In this document: positions 15,437-23,787 of the stretch, piece after piece | Layout: every line of letters starts with the position of its first letter | Position numbering within the stretch: the stretch's first letter is position 1 | Source of the DNA: Lachnospiraceae bacterium | GTDB taxonomy: Bacteria > Bacillota > Clostridia > Lachnospirales > Lachnospiraceae | Length of the DNA: 33,016 nucleotides | Direction of reading: 5' to 3' | Assembly: GCA_017480195.1 (NCBI GenBank) | Contig: JAFVBE010000018.1 | Span: forward strand, 1 to 33,016 | The notes under the pieces: generated by a model | Databases searched by the model: none | Told to the model about the DNA's origin: nothing | The model's input: only the letters and a program-made list of their open reading frames with translations | Made by a program: the position numbers and the translations under genes

Positions 15437-17727
15437 AGAGATTTAAAAAATATGCGGCTATAGCAATAGCCGGGGCTATGATGCTTTCTATGTATGGCTG
15501 TGACAGTAAGAAGAAGGATGGCGATTCAGCAACCGGAACTGATGCAGTTGAGGAGGATTTAGGACCGGCACCTGCCATAGAAGATAATGAAGATTGGACC
15601 ACAACTGCCGAGGAGGTTGTGGAGGACGACCGCTTCACCACAGTTGAAGGTGCAGATGTATTGGGCTTTAATTTTGATGATGGAGATACATATGGATTTA
15701 CTACATATACAAACGGCGGTGCATATGAAATGTATGCAGAGGACGGCGAATTGGTTGCCGACATAGAGAGAACAGGCAATCAGGAACATTCAAACCAGCT
15801 TTATTATGATGGCTTTACTATGGCTAAGGGCTGTGTATATACCTTTTCTTTTGATGTACATTCCGATGCTCCATGTACAATCGAGTGGAGAGTCCAGGTC
15901 AACGGAGGAGATTATCACGCTTATGCTTCTGAAAGAGTCGGTCTGACCTCTGAGACTCAGTCGATTAACTGTGAGTTTACTATGGAGGAGGATTCCGACC
16001 CTGCTCCGAGACTTGCCATAAATATGGGTGCATTTGAGGAAAATAATGGTGACCCGGGTGCGCACAAGATATATTTTGATAACTTTTCCCTTATAGTTAC
16101 TGACAGTTCAAATGCAGAGATTATAACCGGAGCACCTACACCTATACAGGTTAAGATTAATCAGATAGGCTATGCACCTGATGATTATAAGACTGTACTT
16201 ACAACCTCGGGTGATGATGAAAAATTCAAGATAGTAAATACTGATACGGATGAGACGGTTTATATAGGTGAGTATGGGGATTTGGAATATGACAGTATGA
16301 TAGACTCCAAGATAAAGAAGGGAGATTTTTCTGATTTTAAATATACAGGTAATTACAGAATTATATCAAGCCCTTCGGGTGCTTCCTATGATTTTAAGAT
16401 AGGAAACGATATATATGATGATATATACAAGGATGTTGTGCTTATGTTATATAAGCAAAGATGCGGCAGTGAGTTAGATGCTGATATAGCAGGTGATTTT
16501 GCGCATGCAGCATGTCATACAGGCGGTGCTATAGCATACGGAAGTTCCTCAAGTTCATATGTCGATGTATCAGGCGGCTGGCATGATGCCGGAGATTATG
16601 GAAGATATGTAGTGCCGGGGGCTAAGACTATTCAGGATTTATTCCTTGCATACAGGGATTATGCTCAGACTGCGGATGATATAGGAATACCGGAGAGTGG
16701 CAATGGCATACCTGACCTTCTTGATGAAGCGAAGTATGAGCTTGATTGGATGCTTAAGATGCAGAATGACGAGGGGGGTGTATACCATAAGGTTACTGCA
16801 CTTGTATTCCCTGAGACAGTTCTTGCGGTAGATGAGACAGACCAGCTTGTGCTTGCACCTGTATCATATGCTGCTACAGCGGATTTTGCAGCAGTTATGG
16901 CGGAGGCTTCTATATTATACGCAGATTTTGACAAGGATTTCGCTGACAGATGCATTGAGGCTTCCAAGAAGGCGTATGATTATCTTGAGGCAAATCAGGG
17001 AATGAGTGGATACAAGAATCCAACAGAAATAGTAACAGGTGAATATCCTGACAATAATTTAGGTGATGAGCGCTTATGGGCAGCAGCGGAATTATATATA
17101 GCAACTAAGGATGAAAGTTACGCTTCGGCAGTTAAAGAAATATTAGAGGGAAGTCCTACTACAGGCTTAGGCTGGGCAGATATAGGAGGATACGCTTTGT
17201 ATGACCTCGCATCAGCCTCTGACATAGACGGAGACATAAACGCAGCAGCTAAGGAATTGGTAATAACTGCTGCAGACAGATTGCTTGAGAAATGTAAAAA
17301 GTCATCAATTTATATGGGTATGGTTTCCTCATATCCTTGGGGAAGTAATATGGTTGTAGCTAACAACGGTATGCTCCTGCTTATGGCAAATAAGCTTTCT
17401 CCTAATGCAGAGTATGTAGAATACGCCCAGAGACAGAGAGATTATATATTTGGTGTAAACGGAACCGGATATTGTTATGTGACCGGATATGGCTCACTCT
17501 CTCCTGAGCATACACACCACAGACCATCACAGGTATTGGGAGAGACTATGCCGGGAATGCTTGTCGGTGGTCCTGACGGAGACCTTGAGGACCCATATGC
17601 AAAGGCAGTGTTAAATGGTTATGCACCGGCGGTTGCCTATGTGGATAATGAGCAGAGCTATTCATGTAATGAGATAACAATATACTGGAATTCGCCGCTT
17701 ATTTATCTTATGACAGGATTAGAGTAA
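15433..17727 (+). CDS. glycoside hydrolase family 9 cellulase, lipoprotein
   Basis: A 764-residue endoglucanase-type enzyme exported and anchored as a lipoprotein: basic start KRFKK, hydrophobic helix and lipobox LSMYGC with Cys23. An acidic linker (about 24-70) leads to a carbohydrate-binding-like beta-sandwich (~75-222), an Ig-like cellulase N-terminal domain (~237-325, IQVKINQIGYAPDDYK) and the GH9 barrel (~328-762). GGWHDAGDYGRYV (381-393) carries the catalytic base aspartates D385 and D388. THHRPS (694-699) is the conserved substrate-site segment. CNEITIYWNSPLIY (745-758) carries the proposed acid E747. It should cleave beta-1,4-glucan (cellulose or mixed-linkage) at the cell surface. 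The start overlaps hisA by 4 bp, implying translational coupling. Confidence 0.94.
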   Translation: MKRFKKYAAIAIAGAMMLSMYGCDSKKKDGDSATGTDAVEEDLGPAPAIEDNEDWTTTAEEVVEDDRFTTVEGADVLGFNFDDGDTYGFTTYTNGGAYEMYAEDGELVADIERTGNQEHSNQLYYDGFTMAKGCVYTFSFDVHSDAPCTIEWRVQVNGGDYHAYASERVGLTSETQSINCEFTMEEDSDPAPRLAINMGAFEENNGDPGAHKIYFDNFSLIVTDSSNAEIITGAPTPIQVKINQIGYAPDDYKTVLTTSGDDEKFKIVNTDTDETVYIGEYGDLEYDSMIDSKIKKGDFSDFKYTGNYRIISSPSGASYDFKIGNDIYDDIYKDVVLMLYKQRCGSELDADIAGDFAHAACHTGGAIAYGSSSSSYVDVSGGWHDAGDYGRYVVPGAKTIQDLFLAYRDYAQTADDIGIPESGNGIPDLLDEAKYELDWMLKMQNDEGGVYHKVTALVFPETVLAVDETDQLVLAPVSYAATADFAAVMAEASILYADFDKDFADRCIEASKKAYDYLEANQGMSGYKNPTEIVTGEYPDNNLGDERLWAAAELYIATKDESYASAVKEILEGSPTTGLGWADIGGYALYDLASASDIDGDINAAAKELVITAADRLLEKCKKSSIYMGMVSSYPWGSNMVVANNGMLLLMANKLSPNAEYVEYAQRQRDYIFGVNGTGYCYVTGYGSLSPEHTHHRPSQVLGETMPGMLVGGPDGDLEDPYAKAVLNGYAPAVAYVDNEQSYSCNEITIYWNSPLIYLMTGLE

Positions 17728-17749
17728 AGAATTGGAGTAATTGATAAAA

Positions 17750-20700
17750 ATGTTAGAATTAATTCGTAGGCTTCTTAAAAATGATAAAATCAGATATATT
17801 ATTGCGGGAGGCTTAACAACACTTGTAAATTTTGCAGTATTTTTTATACTTCGATTTTTTACGGATATTAATAGAAACACATGCAATATTATAGCCATAA
17901 TTATGGCTATAATATTTGCTTATTTTATTAATAAATTATTTGTATTCAGAAGTAAAACAAAGGGGTTGTCAGATGCTGTTCGGGAAGCGCTTTCATTTTT
18001 CGGTGCAAGAATAGTATCTATGTTTATCGAAATTTTAAGCCTTGCCATACTTTGTGACAGCTTCAGAGTTCCTGAATGGATTGCAAAAATATTCATAGTA
18101 CAGATAATAGTTCTGGTTCTTAATTATATATTCAGTAAGATGTTCGTGTTCAATAAGCAAAGAAAGAGCATTAAGGATTGGCTTATAGATAATTTTTGTT
18201 ATTATGTTACATTTTTGCTTGTTATTGTTCTGCTGTTGTTAGTTTTTATTGCACAGAAAATTACTCCGTTCGGACATAATACCATAACTCTTATAGATAG
18301 TCTTCATCAGTATGTTCCGTTTTATGCTGAATATATGGACAAGCTTAAAAATGAAGGTAGTCTGTTCTATACATGGAATCTGGCACTTGGATCTAATTTT
18401 ATGTCGCTTTCATCGTACTACCTTTCAAGTCCGTTTAACTACCTTTTAATATTGTTCAAGAAAGAGCGTATCGTAATGGGAGCCTGTCTTATAATTGCGA
18501 TTAAGGTTGCACTTAGCGGTACAACTATGGTTTATTATCTTGCAAACAGGGATAAAAGAAAAAAGCCTGACAAGAGCTTTTATATAATAGCCATAGCTAT
18601 ATGCTATGCACTTAGTAATTATGTGGTGGGATATAATTGGTGTACCATGTGGATGGATGTAATAATGATTTTCCCGCTTATTATGCTTGGTTTTGAAAGG
18701 CTTATGCAGGATAAGAATCCGAAGCTTTATACTATTACACTCTTTTACGCTTTATACTGTAATTATTATATAGGCTTTATAGTGTGTGTGTTCCTGGTGT
18801 TATGGTTTATTTTCTACAATCATAAGAGCATTAAGAAATTCTTCTTTGATGGAATAAGATTTGGAATATGTTCTCTTGTGGCAGGCGGCATGGCAGCATT
18901 CTTGCTTCTGCCGGCTTATTTCGGAATAATGTCTACGGCGGCAGGAGATATGAAGCTGCCTAAATGGGAATGGTACGGCAATATATTTAATCTGCTGAAG
19001 CAGCAGTTCTTCCTGACAATGCCACTAACTAATCAGGTGTTTGACGGTGGAGTTAATCTTTACTGTGGTATGCTTGCAGTATTTACGCTTTTTTTATATA
19101 TATTTACAGGAAAAATCAATCTATATGATAAGCTAAAGAATTTTATTTTGCTTGCAATACTTGCAGTAAGCTTTAATGCAACCACACTTAATTATATATG
19201 GCATGGTTTTCACGATCAGTACGGTATACCCAACAGATTTTCATTTTTATTTATATTTATCCTGCTTAATATAGCTTATGATGTCTTAAAGAGAATGAGA
19301 AAGACGCATTTTGTATATATTATTGCAGCCGGACTTTTATCAGTCGCTTATTTAATGATATGCAGTATGGAGGCAGACGAGAGACTCACCAATAAGATAA
19401 TTATTTCATCAATAATTATGATAGTTATATATTTGATTATATGTATGCTTTATTCGCTTAAAGTATATAAAAGATTATGGTTTAATATACTTTTGACCTT
19501 TGTCTGTATAGCAGAACTTTCAGTAAGCTCTGTGCTCGGATTTTTCTATAACGGGTATTCTAATTATTATGATAAATTTAAGACTACTCCTTATGTGACT
19601 GCTGCTAATCAGAGGATAGAAGAACTGGCAGAGGAGCAAAATGCGGGCTTTTACAGAAGTGAGTTAATGAATTCCATAGTGCTTGATGAGGTTACCTGGC
19701 ATCAGATGCCAAGCGTTGGTACATTTTGCTCGACGGTACTCGGAGAGGTTGTTACAACTATGGGTAAGGTGGGTTTTTATACCGGTGCAAATGAGTTCTT
19801 ATACAGGGGCTCCACGCCATTTACAAACTCTTTGTTTAATGTGAGGTATCTGTTAAAGAGAGACGGAGATTTGGATAATTTTGATTTTGATTATGTAGAG
19901 ACTGTGGAAGGTGTTGAGATTTATGAAAATCCGTATCCGTTGTCCATAGGCTTCTCAGTATCAGAACAGATTAAGGAGTGGAACAGGAGTGCCGGTTATC
20001 CGTTTGTTAATCTTACGAATCTTGCATATTATATGACAGGTTATACCGGCTTTTTCAGAACCATATCACCAAACCTTATTGTGTCGAGTGACACATGCAG
20101 TACGAGTGTGGTTGATGATAAGGTTACATTTACTCCTAATCAGAGTGGCGATGTGAGCTTCATAGCTTCATTTTATGCTGAAGAGCCGGGAGATTATTAT
20201 ATTAACTGCAGGGGCAACAGTGTGTATAAGATAAGATTTTATATAAATGGAGAGGAGCTCGCCTACGATAGATATCAGGGACAGATATTCCATCTGGGAG
20301 TGCTTAGCAGTTCTGATTATGTATCTGTAGAGTATTGCTATAATAATTCGAGTACACAGACGAATACGGCGACGATAAGTGTGGCAATATTCGATAAGAA
20401 TTCATATAAAAATGTATATAACAGACTTAATCTTAATAAGCTTAAGGTAAGTGAATATGACGATGGATATTTATATGGAACGGTGACAATTCCTGATGGA
20501 GATACGCTTTTTACATCAATTCCTTATGATGAGGGATGGAGTGTAAAAATTGATGGAAGAAAATCCGGGTATTATAAGGTGATGGATGCGTTTATAGGAA
20601 TTGATATGGATGCAGGGCTGCATACCATAGAAATGGTTTATACACCTAAGGGATTATACCAGGGAATGCTTATTTCTGCGGCATCATGGATAATTTTTGC

Positions 20701-20791
20701 GATTCTTGTCATGTACAATAGTGGTAAAATTAAGGTTAAAAAATCAGTCAAAAATCACAATGATGAGATTGACCTTGAGACAAATATATAG
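17750..20791 (+). CDS. GtrA-YfhO fusion: lipid-sugar flippase and GT-C glycosyltransferase
   Basis: A 1013-residue membrane protein. Residues 1-137 are a complete GtrA-like domain with four helices (DKIRYIIAGGLTTLVNF; FAYFINKLFVFRS; NYIFSKMFVF), a family thought to flip undecaprenyl-phosphate-sugars. From about 150 on it is YfhO-like: many hydrophobic helices to about 590, with the GT-C style acidic loop GHNTITLIDSLHQYVPFY (175-192, D183 and Q187). An extracytoplasmic beta-rich domain and a last helix near 965-990 follow. YfhO proteins transfer sugars from lipid carriers to teichoic acids or similar outer polymers. ATG 17750 follows GGAG (17734-17737) by 12 nt; a TTG at 17741 is only 3 nt from it. 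It lies 22 bp after the cellulase. Confidence 0.85.
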   Translation: MLELIRRLLKNDKIRYIIAGGLTTLVNFAVFFILRFFTDINRNTCNIIAIIMAIIFAYFINKLFVFRSKTKGLSDAVREALSFFGARIVSMFIEILSLAILCDSFRVPEWIAKIFIVQIIVLVLNYIFSKMFVFNKQRKSIKDWLIDNFCYYVTFLLVIVLLLLVFIAQKITPFGHNTITLIDSLHQYVPFYAEYMDKLKNEGSLFYTWNLALGSNFMSLSSYYLSSPFNYLLILFKKERIVMGACLIIAIKVALSGTTMVYYLANRDKRKKPDKSFYIIAIAICYALSNYVVGYNWCTMWMDVIMIFPLIMLGFERLMQDKNPKLYTITLFYALYCNYYIGFIVCVFLVLWFIFYNHKSIKKFFFDGIRFGICSLVAGGMAAFLLLPAYFGIMSTAAGDMKLPKWEWYGNIFNLLKQQFFLTMPLTNQVFDGGVNLYCGMLAVFTLFLYIFTGKINLYDKLKNFILLAILAVSFNATTLNYIWHGFHDQYGIPNRFSFLFIFILLNIAYDVLKRMRKTHFVYIIAAGLLSVAYLMICSMEADERLTNKIIISSIIMIVIYLIICMLYSLKVYKRLWFNILLTFVCIAELSVSSVLGFFYNGYSNYYDKFKTTPYVTAANQRIEELAEEQNAGFYRSELMNSIVLDEVTWHQMPSVGTFCSTVLGEVVTTMGKVGFYTGANEFLYRGSTPFTNSLFNVRYLLKRDGDLDNFDFDYVETVEGVEIYENPYPLSIGFSVSEQIKEWNRSAGYPFVNLTNLAYYMTGYTGFFRTISPNLIVSSDTCSTSVVDDKVTFTPNQSGDVSFIASFYAEEPGDYYINCRGNSVYKIRFYINGEELAYDRYQGQIFHLGVLSSSDYVSVEYCYNNSSTQTNTATISVAIFDKNSYKNVYNRLNLNKLKVSEYDDGYLYGTVTIPDGDTLFTSIPYDEGWSVKIDGRKSGYYKVMDAFIGIDMDAGLHTIEMVYTPKGLYQGMLISAASWIIFAILVMYNSGKIKVKKSVKNHNDEIDLETNI

Positions 20792-20869
20792 TAATATAAT
20801 TATGTATATTTTTTAATTACTATTCTTCTTTTGATATTATAAATTATATAGCGAGGGGTGTATCAATCA

Positions 20870-22639
20870 ATGGAAAAATTAAAAGCATTGGGATGGAAAA
20901 AGCTGATTATAGCTTCTGCCGTAATTGATGTAGTATTCGGATTAATACTCGGGGTTGTCATGAAGGCGGTGCCGGTAGGACTTATAGTGGGGATTGTCGC
21001 GGCAATAGTGGCAGGCATATTTATTTTTGCACTGTGTGCTGATGAGATTACGGGACATTCCAAGAGCGATAAGTACAAAAAGCTCTTTATGAATCTGCCT
21101 ATCGGATTTGCGCATGCTAAGATAATTACCGATTCAATGGGTAACAATGTGGGTTACTGTATAGAAGAAGCGAATGAGAAGTTCGGAAGCTATTTCAATC
21201 TTGACACTTCAGATTATGAGAATAAGATACTTGGCGAAAGTAAGATAGATGTGCTTCAGGATATCAATGCATGGTTCTCGGCTTACAATACTTCCGGTAC
21301 CAAGGAGGGGGACTTCATGGATGTCGAGATAACCATGGAGAAGCTGGGCAAGGTATTCAACACGGTTATGTATAAGTCCGAGGCTGATTACATAAATATG
21401 GTTGTCATTGATGTAACCGAGCAGAAGGAGACTGAGAATCAGCTTTCCAAGGCTATCGAGGATGCAAATGCCGCATACAAGACTCAGGCGGAATTCCTTG
21501 CAAATATGAGCCACGAAATCAGAACGCCTATCAATGGTATATTGGGTATGCTTCAGCTTACTCTTATGGCTGATGACTTGCAGGCTGATTACAGAGATAA
21601 TCTTACTACTGCGAAGAATTGTGCAGATACACTCTTAAGATTAATTAATGATATACTTGATATAAGTAAGCTTGAGGCAGGTAAGTATAACCTCAAGGAA
21701 GAGATATTCGATGTAAGGAGCGCGATTGAAGAGACAGTCGCAGCTCAGGTACCTATTGCGACTAATAAGGGACTTGATCTTGACTGTACCTTCGGTAATA
21801 ACATTCCTAAGCTCGTTAAGGGCGACGGTCAGAGAATTCAACAGATTCTTAATTGCCTTTTATCTAATGCGCTTAAGTTCACATCAGAGGGCAGCGTAAG
21901 GGTTAAGGTTGCAGCTATAGATACTGATAAGGAATCCATTAATATGCGAATAGCAGTCGCTGATTCCGGTATAGGTATATCCGAGAAGGATATGGATAAG
22001 CTTTTTATAAGATTTTCACAGGTTGATGCATCTGATACGAGAAAATACGGCGGCTCCGGTCTTGGTCTTGTAATATCCAAGCAGATTGCAGAGCTTATGG
22101 GTGGTACCATCACCGTACAGAGTAAGGAAGGTATAGGCTCAACCTTTATCGCCGAGATACCTCTTAAGGTTGTTAAGGCGGCAGAAGCTGAGGCACAGAA
22201 GGAATCTGAGGAGAAGAAGGATGATGCAGCACTCTTCTCAATCAATGCCCACAGCAAGGCAAGAATTCTGGTTGCTGAGGATGAACCGGTTAATCAGCAG
22301 GTTATCGGTAAGCTGCTTGGTATGGCAGGCTTCTCATACGATATCGCAGAGAACGGTGAGAAGGCGATTGAATTGTTCAAGCAGAAGGAATATGATGCAG
22401 CGCTCTTTGATGTGCAGATGCCTGTTATGGATGGTATAGCTGCTACTCAGGAGATTCGTGAGATTGAGCAGAAGGAGCACAAGAAGAGACTTCCTATCAT
22501 TGCGGTTACCGCAAGAGCAATGTTCGGTGATAAGGAGAGAATTCTTGAGAACAAGCTGGATGATTATATAGCTAAGCCATATAACCTTAACACTGTAGTA
22601 GAGACGCTTAATAAATATATCGACAAGAAAGAGGAATAA
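20870..22639 (+). CDS. hybrid sensor histidine kinase
   Basis: A 589-residue membrane sensor kinase with its own receiver. Two N-terminal helices (~11-31 and 35-57) have almost no extracellular loop, so sensing is probably in the membrane or cytoplasm. A PAS-like region spans ~68-182. The dimerisation helix has FLANMSHEIRTPING with phospho-acceptor H215. The ATPase domain has the N box (ILNCLLSNALKF, N333), G1 ADSGIGIS (D365), the F box and G2 GGSGLGL (394-400). The receiver (~465-585) has AEDE, DVQMPVMDG with D514, and IAKPY. No Hpt domain or separate response regulator lies beside it. ATG 20870 follows AGGGG by 11 nt; a GTG at 20858 overlaps that site. Confidence 0.93.
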   Translation: MEKLKALGWKKLIIASAVIDVVFGLILGVVMKAVPVGLIVGIVAAIVAGIFIFALCADEITGHSKSDKYKKLFMNLPIGFAHAKIITDSMGNNVGYCIEEANEKFGSYFNLDTSDYENKILGESKIDVLQDINAWFSAYNTSGTKEGDFMDVEITMEKLGKVFNTVMYKSEADYINMVVIDVTEQKETENQLSKAIEDANAAYKTQAEFLANMSHEIRTPINGILGMLQLTLMADDLQADYRDNLTTAKNCADTLLRLINDILDISKLEAGKYNLKEEIFDVRSAIEETVAAQVPIATNKGLDLDCTFGNNIPKLVKGDGQRIQQILNCLLSNALKFTSEGSVRVKVAAIDTDKESINMRIAVADSGIGISEKDMDKLFIRFSQVDASDTRKYGGSGLGLVISKQIAELMGGTITVQSKEGIGSTFIAEIPLKVVKAAEAEAQKESEEKKDDAALFSINAHSKARILVAEDEPVNQQVIGKLLGMAGFSYDIAENGEKAIELFKQKEYDAALFDVQMPVMDGIAATQEIREIEQKEHKKRLPIIAVTARAMFGDKERILENKLDDYIAKPYNLNTVVETLNKYIDKKEE

Positions 22640-22651
22640 GAGTATAATAAT

Positions 22652-22926
22652 GGTCGCTCAGAGAGCATGATATACTTTGATTACTGAATATGCAGGTTTA
22701 TATGTAGTCCTCCGCTGACTCGTTTTCACTCGGTGTTTGACATCGGCCTACTAACCTCATAAATCATCAGAAATAGGGATTTGGAACTTTTACTATAAAT
22801 GAAAAGCTCCAAATCCCTATTTTTTCCTCTTTATTCGCTAAGTAGACATGTCAAACAATGGTCAGCTTGAGGACTCATATATACCTCGCATATTTTCAGC
22901 AATCAAAGCATATCTCTCTCTGACCG
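22652..22926. repeat. long palindromic (MITE-like) element B
   Basis: A ~275 bp imperfect inverted repeat. The left arm GTCGCTCAGAGAGCATGATA... (22653-22692) pairs with ...ATCAAAGCATATCTCTCTCTGACCGAC (ending near 22926). Both termini match element A in pattern (GTCGGTTAGAGGGCATGGTATACTTT), and the right end is again followed by ACGCTACGCGT. Inner arms around AGTCCTC...GCTGAC...GTTTGACAT also pair. The centre is a strong hairpin with a T-run (see the terminator at 22771-22826) instead of the 46 bp core of elements A and C. It fills the gap after the histidine kinase. Confidence 0.75.
22771..22826 (+). terminator. rho-independent terminator in the centre of element B
   Basis: AAATAGGGATTTGGA (22771-22785) pairs perfectly with TCCAAATCCCTATTT (22808-22822), and a T-run follows (to 22825). 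It would end transcription of the histidine kinase run. Confidence 0.75.
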
Positions 22927-22984
22927 ACACGCTACGCGTGTGATAATATATGTTAGTATAAGCTTTATTATAGAACATTATAAT

Positions 22985-23012
22985 TTGACAAATTGGAGCT
23001 TAGAATTATAAT
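22985..23012 (+). promoter_or_regulatory. promoter for the kinase-like gene
   Basis: TTGACA (22985-22990), 16 bp spacer, TATAAT (23007-23012): full consensus in both boxes, 72 bp upstream of the start codon. Confidence 0.8.
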
Positions 23013-23083
23013 TACCTATAAGAATGAGACTATTGGTGGTTTTATAGGTAAAATATATTTATTAGACTTTATGGAGGCAGGAA

Positions 23084-23617
23084 ATGTCAGATATAATGAA
23101 AGTTAATGGTATAAGGTATAATATAATAAAGCTGCTTGGGCATGGAAAGGGAGGATATTCATATCTGGCATTGTGTAATGAGCAATATGTGGTATTAAAG
23201 CAGATTCATCATGAGCCTTGTGATTACTATTCTTTTGGTAATAAGATAGAGGCTGAGAAAAGTGATTACGAGCGTTTGAATAATGCAGGGATAAGAATTC
23301 CCAAGATGATTGATATAGATACCGATAACGAACGGATTGTAAAGGAATATATTGAAGGAGATACTATTTTTGATATGGTCAGGGATAATGTTTCTGTTGA
23401 ACGGTTTATCGGACAGGTCAGGGAAATGGCTGCTCTTGTAAAAGCACATGGGTTAAATATTGATTACTTTCCGACTAATTTTGTGGTACGGGATAATCTG
23501 ATTTACTATGTCGATTATGAATGTAATGATTATTCGGATGAATGGAACTTTGAAAACTGGGGTATCAAATACTGGACTCGAACTAAAGAATTTGAAGCAT
23601 ATCTGAATGAACAGTAA
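23084..23617 (+). CDS. minimal protein-kinase-fold protein
   Basis: A 177-residue cytosolic protein that keeps the core kinase motifs in a very short frame: glycine loop GHGKGGYSYLA (19-29), VVLKQ with K39, KEYIEGDTI hinge (87-95), catalytic loop HGLNIDYFPTN with D127 and N132 at the same spacing as the HRDLKPEN loop, and a DFG-like VDYE with D144. Most of the C-lobe after the DFG position is missing. It resembles RIO, Bud32 or aminoglycoside-kinase-like small kinases, and the residues suggest real phosphotransfer, but the substrate is unknown. GGAGG precedes ATG 23084, and a consensus promoter makes it a single-gene unit next to element B. Confidence 0.8.
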   Translation: MSDIMKVNGIRYNIIKLLGHGKGGYSYLALCNEQYVVLKQIHHEPCDYYSFGNKIEAEKSDYERLNNAGIRIPKMIDIDTDNERIVKEYIEGDTIFDMVRDNVSVERFIGQVREMAALVKAHGLNIDYFPTNFVVRDNLIYYVDYECNDYSDEWNFENWGIKYWTRTKEFEAYLNEQ

Positions 23618-23632
23618 AGTTAATTATAGGAT

Positions 23633-23661
23633 TTGCAATTTTGGATTATAATGTATATAAT
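23633..23661 (+). promoter_or_regulatory. promoter for the DUF885 lipoprotein gene
   Basis: TTGCAA (23633-23638), 17 bp spacer, TATAAT (23656-23661). Another TATAAT at 23647-23652 has no matching -35 box. The 5' UTR would be about 120 nt and contains two hairpins. Confidence 0.6.
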
Positions 23662-23663
23662 GA

Positions 23664-23733
23664 TGATGTAACAACCGCAAAGCGGATGTTATATCATTAG
23701 TTCGCCAAATAAGCGCTTGCGTGCTTGCTTGGC
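23664..23733 (+). other. two hairpins in the 5' UTR of the DUF885 gene
   Basis: Hairpin 1 (23664-23696): TGATGTAACAACCGC pairs with GCGGATGTTATATCA across an AAA loop, with two mismatches. Hairpin 2 (23704-23733): GCCAAATAAGC pairs with GCTTGCTTGGC, with two mismatches. Neither is followed at once by a T-run, although TTTTTTT occurs at 23752-23759. They could be a leftover terminator of the upstream gene or a regulatory leader. Confidence 0.45.
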
Positions 23734-23787
23734 TCAATTTATTGTGATGTTATTTTTTTACACATTCGTTTTAATAAGGAGAGAGCT

